From NCBI GenBank assembly GCA_039654915.1, contig CM077599.1:23001501-23065500 (forward strand): 64,000 nt of DNA. The letters run 5' to 3'. This DNA is from Aquilaria yunnanensis (lineage: Eukaryota > Streptophyta > Magnoliopsida > Malvales > Thymelaeaceae). Under the pieces are notes generated by a model. That model saw nothing but the letters and a program-made list of their open reading frames with translations, was not told the DNA's origin and made no database searches. The translations under genes and the position numbers were made by a program. Positions 46,218 through 56,000 of the stretch are shown in pieces (the stretch's first letter is position 1; every line of letters starts with the position of its first letter).

Positions 46218-46224
46218 TATAAAT
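46218..46224 (+). promoter_or_regulatory. TATA box of the LOG-like ORF
   Basis: TATAAAT in 'ttatctcttcatctctataaat'-type context, similar to the boxes of genes 2-4. It is only 40 bases before ATG 46258, so the leader would be very short, or the true start of transcription differs. Confidence 0.6.
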
Positions 46225-46257
46225 ATATCCTCTTTTCTCACAAGGGTAAGGATAGGA

Positions 46258-46887
46258 ATGGAGAAAACCCCAACTCGTAAATCCCGAAGTATTTGTGTAT
46301 TTTCTGGGGCTTTTCCTGGAAAAGATGAAGAGTATTTAAAAGCAGCCAACCATTTGGGTAGAGTATTAGCTGAGCGAAAAATACATTTAGTCTATGGAGG
46401 AGGTAGTGTCGGATTAATGGGAGGTGTAGCATCAGCAGCATCTCTAGGAGGAAGTCAAGTTCTGGGCATTATCCCTGGACCTCTGAAATTTATTTCTGGG
46501 GGCACGATTGGAGAAGAATTAGTGGTTAAAAATTTGCAACAGCGTGTGTTACAAATGCTTTTAAATGCTGATGCTTTTATCGCTCTACCAGGTGGTTTTG
46601 GCACATTGGGAGAAGTCTTTCAAATTGCTTCCATGGCCCAACTTAATTTGCATAGGAAACCCATTGGGCTTTTAAATGTTAACAATTTCTTTACAGGTCT
46701 GATAGCTTTTATGGATTATGCTATGCAGAAGAATTTCATATCAAGAGTGGCACGGCGAATTATAATATCCGCAACAACTGCTGAAGAATTGTTAGATAAA
46801 ATACAAGCTTTTGTTCCTGAACCAGATCCAGCAATGATTCAGATAGACTGGACACGACAGTCTTTCCCGACCAGTTCACTCCCATAA
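46258..46887 (+). CDS. LOG: Intronless LOG-type cytokinin riboside 5'-monophosphate phosphoribohydrolase carried by the element
   Basis: LOG enzymes release active cytokinin bases from riboside monophosphates. The 209-residue ORF from MEKTPTRKS has the family length and order: SICVFSGAFPGK (11-22), nucleotide-binding GGGSVGLMG (47-55), QQR with Arg96, signature PGGFGTLGE (111-119) including Glu119, then GLLNV and a C-terminal helix. The in-frame upstream ATG (46198) precedes the TATA box and is unlikely. Host plant LOG genes have several introns; this copy has none, fitting capture from RNA. It is diverged: the usual Arg-Lys pair before the signature is Arg-Val, and the segment after VIP differs. 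The ORF is intact. Activity is likely but unproven. Confidence 0.88.
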   Translation: MEKTPTRKSRSICVFSGAFPGKDEEYLKAANHLGRVLAERKIHLVYGGGSVGLMGGVASAASLGGSQVLGIIPGPLKFISGGTIGEELVVKNLQQRVLQMLLNADAFIALPGGFGTLGEVFQIASMAQLNLHRKPIGLLNVNNFFTGLIAFMDYAMQKNFISRVARRIIISATTAEELLDKIQAFVPEPDPAMIQIDWTRQSFPTSSLP

Positions 46888-47400
46888 TGGTCCTCTACTC
46901 ACCTTGTTGAAGTATTGTGGAAGAAAGAAGCGATCTGATCCGTTTTTCTTGTCCTTTAGTTTTATTATCAGCATTTTCTTTCGCGTTTCAGTTTTTCTTT
47001 TCAGGGAATTTCTTTTTTTTATAATATAGTTTCGTCCATGCTGATATTAAAACCATAGGACAATGCCTTTAGGTTGGAATGGCTGAGTAAAGAGTAATTT
47101 TTGTTACTTTTGAGACGCATCCTATTAGGTCTACTAGGCATAACATTTTGGGGTAGTTAAGCTTTAACCTTATTCGGATGACATATCTCACAAGGGAATC
47201 TATATTTACTGAAGAAAATATTAGATGAACCTTGAATATTGATTCCAAACATCCGTTCCATTTACATAATTTGTCAGTGTTATTGTCATCATCAAGATTC
47301 ACTCGTTTTATCGAAGCCTAATTCTTTGCGCTCGCCTATTATGAAAATTCACACTTTCGAAGAAAATTATTCCAATTTCAATTGCTTTCATATAAATTTC
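46888..47400 (+). other. 3' flank of the LOG ORF, no gene
   Basis: Non-coding, T-rich spacer between the LOG ORF and the hairpin array; it may contain a poly(A) site. Confidence 0.45.
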
Positions 47401-47404
47401 GCTC

Positions 47405-48865
47405 GAGGTCCTAAGGAAAGCTCCTTAGCCTCAAAATCAATTTTCATCATCGGGGTTTTAAGGATGGAACCTTTGCCTCGAAAACAACCAATTTTCATCA
47501 TCGAGGTTTTAAGGATGGAACCTTTGCCTCGAAAACAATCAATTATCAATCCGAGGTTTTAAGGATGGAACCTTTGCCTCGAACTCAATCAATTCGGGGT
47601 TTTAAGGATGGAACCTTTGCCTCGAAAATAATCAATTTTCATCATCGAGGTTTTAAGGATGGAATCTTTGCCTCGAAAACAATCAATTATCAATCCGAGG
47701 TTTTAAGGATGGAACCTTTGCCTCGAAAACAATCAATTTTCATCATCAGGGTTTTAAGGATGAAACCTTTGCCTCGAAAAAAATCAATTTTCATCATCGG
47801 GGTTTTAAGGATGGAACCTTTGCCTCGAAAACAATCAATTTTCATCATCGGGGTTTTAAGGATGGAACCTTTGCCTCGAAAACAATCAATTTTCATCATC
47901 GGGGTTTTAAGGATGGAACCTTTGCCTCGAAAATAATTAATTTTCATCATCGGGGTTTTAAGGATGGAACCTTTGCCTCGAAAACAATCAATTTTCATCA
48001 TCGGGGTTTTAAGGATGGAACCTTTGCCTCGAAAACAATCAATTTTCATCATCGGGGTTTTAAGGATGGAACCTTTGCCTCGAAAACAATCAATTTTCAT
48101 CATCGGGGTTTTAAGGATGGAACCTTTGCCTCGAAAACAATCAATTTTCATCGCCGGGGTTTTAAGGATGGAACCTTTGCCTCGAAAACAATCAATTTTC
48201 ATCAATTCGAGGTTTTAAGGATGGAACCTTTGCCTCGAAATCAATCAATCAATCCGAGGTTTTAAGGATGGAACCTTTGCCTCGAGATCAATCAATCAAT
48301 TCGAGGTTTTAAGGATGAAACCTTTGCCTCGAAAACAATCAATTTTCATCATCGGGGTTTTAAGGATGGAACCTTTGCCTCGAAAAGAATCAATTTTCAT
48401 CGCCGGGGTTTTAAGGATGGAACCTTTGCCTCGAAAACAATCAATTTTCATCAATTCGAGGTTTTAAGGATGGAACCTTTGCCTCGAAATCAATCAATCA
48501 ATCCGAGGTTTTAAGGATGGAACCTTTGCCTCGAGATCAATCAATCAATTCGAGGTTTTAAGGATGAAACCTTTACCTCGAAATCAATTAATCCGAGGTT
48601 TTAAGGATGGAACCTTTGCCTCGAGATCAATCAATCAATCCGAGGTTTTAAGGATAGAACCTTTGCCTCGAGATCAATCAATCAATCCGGGGTTTTAAGG
48701 ATGGAACCTTTGCCTCGAGATCAATTATCAATCCGAGGTTTTAAGGATGGAACCTTTGCCTCGACATCAATCAATCAATTCGAGGTTTTAAGGATGGAAC
48801 CTTTGCCTCGACATCAATCAATCAATCCGGGGTTTTAAGGATGGAACCTTTGCCTCGAAAACAAA
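47405..48865 (+). repeat. Array of about 29 hairpin-forming tandem repeats (~45-52 bp)
   Basis: Each unit has a near-invariant 'gaggttttaaggatgg' + 'aacctttgcctcga' core and a variable A/T linker ('aaacaatcaattttcatcat', 'atcaatcaatcaat'). The core is an imperfect palindrome: TCGAGG pairs with CCTCGA and AAGG with CCTT, so each unit can fold as RNA. Long open frames in both directions are products of the repeat and are not believed to be genes. Confidence 0.92.
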
Positions 48866-49115
48866 TAATCAATCAATCAGTCCATCTTACAACGATAGGA
48901 GCTTTCCTATCGTTAGAGGTTCTAAGGACATTTCCTTAACCTAAAACAAACAATCAATCCATCAGTCCATCTTACAACGATAGGAGCTTTCCTATCGTTA
49001 GAGGTTCTAAGGACCTTTCCTTAACCTCAAACAAATAATCAATCAATCAGTCCATCTTACAACAATAGGAGCTTTCCTATCGTTAGAGGTTTTAAGGACC
49101 TTTCCTTAAACCTTA
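48866..49115 (+). repeat. Three ~85-bp tandem repeats with a longer hairpin
   Basis: Units contain 'caatcagtccatcttacaac' then AACGATAG-gagctttc-CTATCGTT, an 8-bp stem, and a second stem from 'gaggttctaagga' and 'tccttaacctc'. They look related to the preceding array. Confidence 0.85.
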
Positions 49116-49206
49116 CTGTTTGGGCGGCGAGAACATTCTCAATGCCTACCTAAGCCGGATGAAATTTGGTAACGACTTTGCATACATCATGTCCCATGAA
49201 GCATGC

Positions 49207-49215
49207 AAAGGGGGG
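49207..49215 (+). other. Polypurine tract of the Tat-like element
   Basis: AAAGGGGGG, four bases before the 3' LTR; the expected primer site for plus-strand synthesis. Confidence 0.8.
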
Positions 49216-49219
49216 CAGC

Positions 49220-51682
49220 TGTTGACACCCAATTTCGTCCGGGTGTTTTAAAATTTTGAAAAAAATTTTATTAAAAAAAATTAATTTAAAAAAAAATATA
49301 TTACTATTATTATTAAAAAAAATTTAATTAGTTTAAAATATATTTTTTTTTTTTTGTGAAAATTTGATTTAAAATGATATATGTGTGAATATGTGTATGT
49401 TTGAAATAAAATAAAATTTCATGAAAAAAATGACAAAAAATTAAAAGTTTGAGGTAAAAATGACAAAATTGAGAAGTTTCAGAAAAAATTGACAAATTCT
49501 AAAAGTTCCAGGAGCATTTGGTAGTTTGTCACATAAAATTTTGAGCCTGCCGACGTTTTTGGCTCCAATTGACAGAAAACGACAAAATTGTCAAAATCAG
49601 AAGCTTCAGGAACTTATCCAGAGGCTGAGAGACGTAAAGGACTAAAATTGTCATTTTACCAATTTAAAAGATAAGTTTGAAATTTTTTATTAATTTATCC
49701 ATCAACAGTTCAGCTAAACTTCCTCTATAAATAGCCCCCCAAATTTTGTGCTGAACACAGAGATAAAAATAGAAAGAAAAGCTTAGAGCTCCGTTTTTAA
49801 AATAGAAAAAATTACAGCCTTAGTCCCTAGCTCTCCTTCCTTTCCTCAGAAAATCTCAAAACTTTTCATTTTGACGATTAAGCCATCTTCTCCCCCCCTC
49901 GCGCGCCCTCTGTTTCCATTTCTCAGAATTCAGAATTTAAAATCAAGGGTACAACTCTCATTTAATCCTTCATCTTTTCAATTTCTTTCACTTTGGTCAC
50001 TAACTTTGTATTTTATTCTTGCAGAATTAATTACTAACCCTTTTAATTTTTACTTGTTTGTTTATTATTTGTTTATTACTAACCCCTTTTTTTATTGTTG
50101 TTATTAACTTACTAACAACTAACTTTTAATACTATTATTGTTACTAACCTTTTAATTTTTGCATTATTACTAACTTTTATAATTGTTGTTAACAATTAAT
50201 TAACTTTTATTATTGTTGTTAATTAATTAATTTAATTAACTTGGCTAACTTTTATTATTGTTGTTAATTAATTAATTTAATTAACTTGGCTAGCTTTTTA
50301 TTTATTGTTGTTAATTAATTTAATTAATTTGGCTAACTTTTTATTTATTGTTGTTAATTAATTTAATTAATTTGGCTAACTTTTTATTTATTGTTATTAA
50401 TTAATTTAATTAACTTGGCTAACTTTTTATTATTGTGTTTAATTAATTAATTTAATTAACTTGACTAACTTTTTATTATTGTTGTTTAACAATTAATTTA
50501 ATTAACTTTGCTAACATTTATTATTATTTTTAAAGTGGATGACCAAAAAGCCCCACTTTATTATTATTAATTTTTTTTCTTTATATAATTTTTTTTATTT
50601 AATTCACCTTTACCCTTTACTAATTAATAAATAAATGAAAATTAAAAGAAGATTATTTTGTAATTAATTATTAAGGCAAATAAAAATTATTTTTAAAAAA
50701 AAGCCAATTTTTTTTATTTTTACATACATGTTTTTAATTCTTTAAAGATAACAAAAAGTTAAAATTAATTTTAATAGTTATTCTTATCCAGTAAAAATAA
50801 TAAAAAAATAAAAATAAAACCTGTTAAAAAAAATACATGAAAATTAAGACTTTATATTTTACTGATTTATTTAAAATATAACTTTTAAATCCACTAAAAT
50901 AATAAATATTTTTCATTAAACAAGAAAACAAAAAGAAAATTAAAACAAGATAAGAAAAAGATAAGAAAGATAAGAAAAAGATAATAAAGATAAGAAAGAT
51001 AAGATAAGATAAAAAAGATAAGAAGGAAAAGAAAGAAAAGAAAGAAAAATATAGAAAATAAAAATTTTTAGATTATTAATGAATCTAAAAATTCTATAAC
51101 AAAAAGAATTACGAATTAGTAATTAAACTAATAATTAATTCCATAAAAATAAGAATTAAATAATTAACTATAAATTAAATCAACTTACATATCCGGATGA
51201 TCCGTCAGGATCTGCGGTTTAAAAAAAATATCACCCTTTTAATTAAATAAATTAAATAAAAAAAAAAGATAAAAATCCATATTTACAATATGGATTAAAT
51301 TATTTAAAAGTTCACCAAATTCCGTGTCCAAATGACTCGGCAGAGTCCATGGTTCGGAATCAAAAATCTTCCGTGTCCAAATGACTCGGCAGAGTCCATG
51401 GTTCGGAAGTATAAAATTTCATACAAATTAATTAATTTAAAAATCCACATTTCGACTAATCCAGTTAAAATTTCTAATTTTGAAAATTAACTGAGAATTA
51501 TTTAAAAACAAAGCAAAACAAAATTAAAATCAACTAAGGTGCCAATTTTTGGGCGTTTTAACAAAGTTGTTTTAACGTAACCGTACTCCCGATCCCCGAA
51601 CTCTCGCAGACCAATTTTAAGGTGACCAATCGACCTAAGAAAACTGATTGGTGGCGACTCCCGAAAACCCGACGTTGCCACA
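49220..51682 (+). repeat. 3' LTR of the Tat-like element
   Basis: Copy of 35795-38257 at a constant offset of 13425 with the same length and the same homopolymer lengths where checked. TATA box at 49726-49733. Confidence 0.95.
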
Positions 51683-52742
51683 CCGTAGATAAGCGGTATG
51701 CAGTACAAATGTTTTCGCATTTTGTCATTTTACCATATGGTATACCACGGTATTTTGTGATATACTGCATGCCGCACACTTTTTATATGTATTTTATCAA
51801 AAAACTGTGGTATACCACAAATACCGCATGGTACATATCGTAATATTTTATTTTTCGTAGATTTTTTTTTCAACATCAAAATATCATAAAAGTATAAAAC
51901 ATTAAAATATAAATAATATTTATATCATAAAATAAAATAAACATTTAAATTTAATTTTTTTACTTTTCTTAATCAATAAAAAAAATTAATGAATGATATT
52001 ATTTATATTTGTAGTACATGCAAAGTACATGCAATTATGGATGCGTGGTTCGCTGGTCACATGCTCGCAGCTTTTGTTTCTATCTCCCTTTCCTCCTTTT
52101 TTTTTTTTTTTTTTTTGAATTTAGTTACTTTTTGTACCTCACATGCACTATTGCCCTTGATATTTGACCAAGTAATTTTATCTGATTTTTTCTTTCCAAC
52201 TTTATTTTTTTTTCTTACTTTTTTCTAACTTTTTATACTCTTTTACAGTTTAATCTCACATGCATTATTCCTTCTTTATTTCTTTTCATGCTTTTTTTTC
52301 CCCTACTTTTGTTTGTAAAATAAAAGATAGAGCCTAGTCCTCGAAACACAACATTCCCAAGTCTCTCAAGTTTCTAAGACTTTGAAGTCTCAACACACCC
52401 ATCTAGCAAATAAAATCTTTGATTTTGACATCATCTGAACTTTTTTGTTGGACAATCCAACAATATTACTTAGCTTGGAATAAAGACTTCATTCCTAAGT
52501 TAGAAGATATGTAAAGAATTTACTCTTGATACACTCTTTATTTATTTTTTTATCCTTTCTTTTACATTCTTTTCTCAATTAAAGTTTATATTGTTGTTTA
52601 ATTTTTAGGGAAATTTTTTTAAGACTTTTACTTTTTGACACAATTTTTTATTTATTTTTTTATCCTTTCTTTTACATTATTTTCTCAATTAAAGTTCGTG
52701 TTGTTGTTTAATTTTTAAGGAAGTTTTTTTGCATATTATACA

Positions 52743-53023
52743 ATGCCAAAAGGATCAAAAGATACTGAATGGAATCATAAAGACCCTATTCCTAGCACAA
52801 TAAATGACACAATTTACAAATATTGCGGACATATCATGAAAGACGGTGGAATTACACGTTTAAAGAGACTTTTAGCCAGTGTTAATTCATCTAGAAATTG
52901 GTAACCATGTGAGCAAGTCCCGCCAGAGGTTATAGAAGAAATGAGAACTATATTGTCTCAGTATGCTAGCAATAAAATGGCAAAATCCCAACAAATTGAG
53001 GACATTAGAGCAGAGTTGAGATC
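52743..53023 (+). pseudogene. hAT transposase, N-terminal BED-finger fragment
   Basis: ATG 52743 begins MPKGSKDTEWNH, followed by YKYCGHIMKDGGITRLKRLLA, a BED-type finger as in plant hAT transposases. An in-frame TAA follows at 52902, with recognisable continuation after it (PPEVIEEMR). The frame is cut by the gag-only element at 53024-53028. Dead gene. Confidence 0.8.
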
Positions 53024-53028
53024 GGGCG

Positions 53029-56000
53029 TGTTGGCCCAAGTGCAACCAAGAGGGGGGGTGAATTGGTTAGGTTCAAAAAATAAAACACAATTTGATTCTT
53101 GAAACCCCAAACTCAAATTCAATTTGAAGAACAATGATTAACTCTATTTTACTCAGAAAATGACTACCACAATCCACCTAGAATTTGCTTTTGAAAGCTA
53201 TCTTTGAAGCAGTTTTGAAAACAAGCAAGTTCAACCAAAACAAGTTGCATAAAACACCCACCAAAGCTCAAATAGGTAGAGAGAAGAAGAAGCTTGGACA
53301 AGGGAATTTTTATAGAGGTTCGAACTCTCCTCTTGAGAGCCTACTCCTCTCCTCAAGCTCACCACTTGAGAGTTTTCTTCTCTACTATGAACCACAATGA
53401 TACACAAGAGCCTTCAAAGGCATACAACACTTAGGTAGATCTTTCTACCTTCACCTCTAACTAGTTTTGTCTAAGGCTAACTAGAAACCCTTCTACCCCT
53501 TTTTCCCTTACAAGGAAATCACTCAATCACTCAAGACAAGCTCAACAATTCGTGGTTACAAGGTAAGAACAAAGCACCCAATGCTAGATAAGCCAATGAA
53601 AGCACAAGCACAAGTTCTTGGCAACTTTTCTAATTTCTGCTCTTTGATGGATGATTCCTTTTTCTAGTTGCCAAGTTTTTTTTTTTCAACATGTTTCTTA
53701 GTGTAAATATACTCTTTAGGAAGCTATTAGACCGTTGAAACCATCATGGAAATGTCTGAAAAGCTCCCTTAAAAACTGGAGAGCCGTTGCTCTGTTTTTC
53801 GCGAAAAGACAGAACTTCCAGATTTCGAATTAAGTTCTGAGTTTAACCCGTTAACTCGACTTTTCCTTTCAATGGTCAAAAAGCAGCAGGAGACAGCGCA
53901 TTAAATGCGCGGCAGAGCTATCCAGGTGGCGTCTTCTGATTGGTCTGAGTTCCATTTGAAATCTTGGCTCAAAACGCGCCACTTACAGTATTTGAAACGG
54001 AGCCTTCAGAATTCGACTTTAACGGGTTAAGACTCTCTTTAACAGGTTACCTGATGCTGTTTCAAAAGTTACAGGAAACTTAACTTTCAAATTAAGCCAG
54101 TTTAACGTGTTAAGGTGTAACCTTGGGAATGAGCTGAACTTGGGTAAACGACATACCTATTAAACTGTGATTTTAACGGATTAAGCTTAAAACAACTTAA
54201 AAACACTTGCCATTTTGAAATCAAACTTGATTCAAACTAGTTTCTTTCAAAAGTGATTTTTCCTCAATATTCTCAAAACATATTTTTTGAGATAATTACT
54301 TGACATTCTTGGAAATTAAGCACAACTTTAACAAATCTATTTTGACCCAATAAAATGAGATTAAACACAATAACACAATACACTTGTCATCATCAAAATT
54401 AAATATTTTCTTGGAACAAATCCAACAATCTCCCCATTTTTGATGATGACAAAACAATCTTTCAAAAAAATACATATAACCTCCAAATAATAGACATAAA
54501 TAATAATTCTCCTCCTTCATTAAATATTCTTCAATTTTATCTCTCCCCCTTTTTGTCATAATCAAAAAGACATATATATCATCAAAATAAATCATTAAAC
54601 ATTCTCAAACAAGATTACCACAACATGCAATAAGCTCCCCCTTAATCAAGGCATATAAACTCTAAGGAATTTTTGCAAGAAAGCATGCTCCCCTTTAGTC
54701 CAAGCATATAAAAAAAAAATTCTCCCCCTTTCTAGATCAAGCAAAATAGCCAAATATCAACTAATAGGCTAGTAACATAATATTTTTCATACAAAATCAT
54801 ATCATCAAAATATTTGAACAAATCCACAATCATCATGATACTCATAAAACATATCACATATCTTCCAAGAATAATGAATAACTTATATATACTCATCAAG
54901 CAACATATCAAAACCAAATAGCTCAATGCATCAAAAAATTACCATTAACCAAATAAAATCAACAATGTTACCACAAATGTACTTTGTCTCAAGCATTTGC
55001 CATTGAACTTCAAATTCCCAATTTCTTGGTGCATAGAGCTTCATGTGTATGCTTCTAATTTTTGCCCCATGCTCTAGCACTCTACAACAAATCTCAAATT
55101 TTGATCTTTGGTACCCAAATCTCTTTGGGTCCTTGAGGGTTAGCTCCAATAATTTTAGCTCCTTTAGGAACCCATACTAATTTGTAGCCAAAAGGAACAT
55201 TTCCTTTTCTAACCATGCATTCATAAAAATAATGACCTTTTCCACCACAAGCATGACATGTTACAAATGAACTACTTGATGAGGATGAGGATGAAGATGC
55301 ATCAATAAATCTATTCCCAAATTTTCTTTCTTTCATTAATGTATTAAAACCTATACCGGCCTTATCATAAACACCCTTTTGTACTCCAAGTAACAAATCA
55401 AGTTTTTCTTTTCCCTTGACAAATCTAGACAAAGATTGTGTGAGATCAAAGTTCTCCTTTTTTAGCTCATCTCTTTCTTTAGTCAAGGATGCATTCAAAA
55501 CTTTCAATTCACCTACTTGTTTAGCAAGTTTTTGAGAATCCTTGTAAAGAGCATTGAAAGCATTTTGTAATTCTAAGTATTCATTACCTATAGATATGTA
55601 TGAGCTAGAAGAGTCACTTGAATAACTTATTACCTCATCTTCTTCTTTTGCCATAAGACATAGATTGGAGTAGCTTTGATTTCTTGATGATGCTTCATCT
55701 TCATCTATCATTAAGCACAAGTTGACATCCTCACTTGAATCACTTGAAGTTGAACTTTCACTTGAGGATTGATCACTATCACTCCATGTTCTCATGGTTT
55801 TTCCATTTTTCTTATTGCTTCTTTTCTTTTGCTTCTTGTGCTTCTTCTTCTTCTTCAATGGACAATCAAATTGTAGGTGCCCGGGCTCCTTGCAATTGTA
55901 GCAAATAACTTCATTCCTCTTTTTAGAATGCTCTCCTTTACTCTTTTCATACTTCTCCTTTTTGAAATTTTTGCTTCTTGATTTCTTAAACATCTTGCTA

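Larger units (their letters stand above)
35795..51682 (+). mobile_element. 15.9-kb non-autonomous LTR retrotransposon (Tat/Ogre-like) carrying four Cys4-finger ORFs and a LOG ORF
   Basis: LTRs at 35795-38257 and 49220-51682 have the same length (2463 bp), TG...CA ends, and no difference in the parts compared. The target duplication ccgta (35790-35794, 51683-51687) is perfect. The primer binding site TGGCGACTCCACTGGGGA starts at 38261; this type is used by Tat/Ogre Ty3/gypsy elements. A polypurine tract aaagggggg (49207-49215) precedes the 3' LTR. The 11-kb interior lacks reverse transcriptase, integrase and RNase H. It holds a 4.4-kb leader with a short gag/pol-junction remnant, four tandem 182-codon ORFs, a LOG-like ORF and long tandem arrays. 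It must be moved by proteins of a related autonomous element. All cargo ORFs are in sense orientation. Confidence 0.93.

Noticed and set aside
46198..46257. Upstream in-frame ATG of the LOG ORF
   Set aside because: It lies before the TATA box and adds residues absent from LOG proteins.
47565..48218. Long repetitive open frames on both strands in the hairpin array
   Set aside because: They arise because repeat units happen to keep frame over short runs; both strands are open and nothing resembles a protein family.
47405..49115. CRISPR-like array of regular repeats with spacers
   Set aside because: Eukaryotic nuclear context inside an LTR element; the linkers are themselves repeated and not unique, and no cas genes exist. 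It is a tandem hairpin array.
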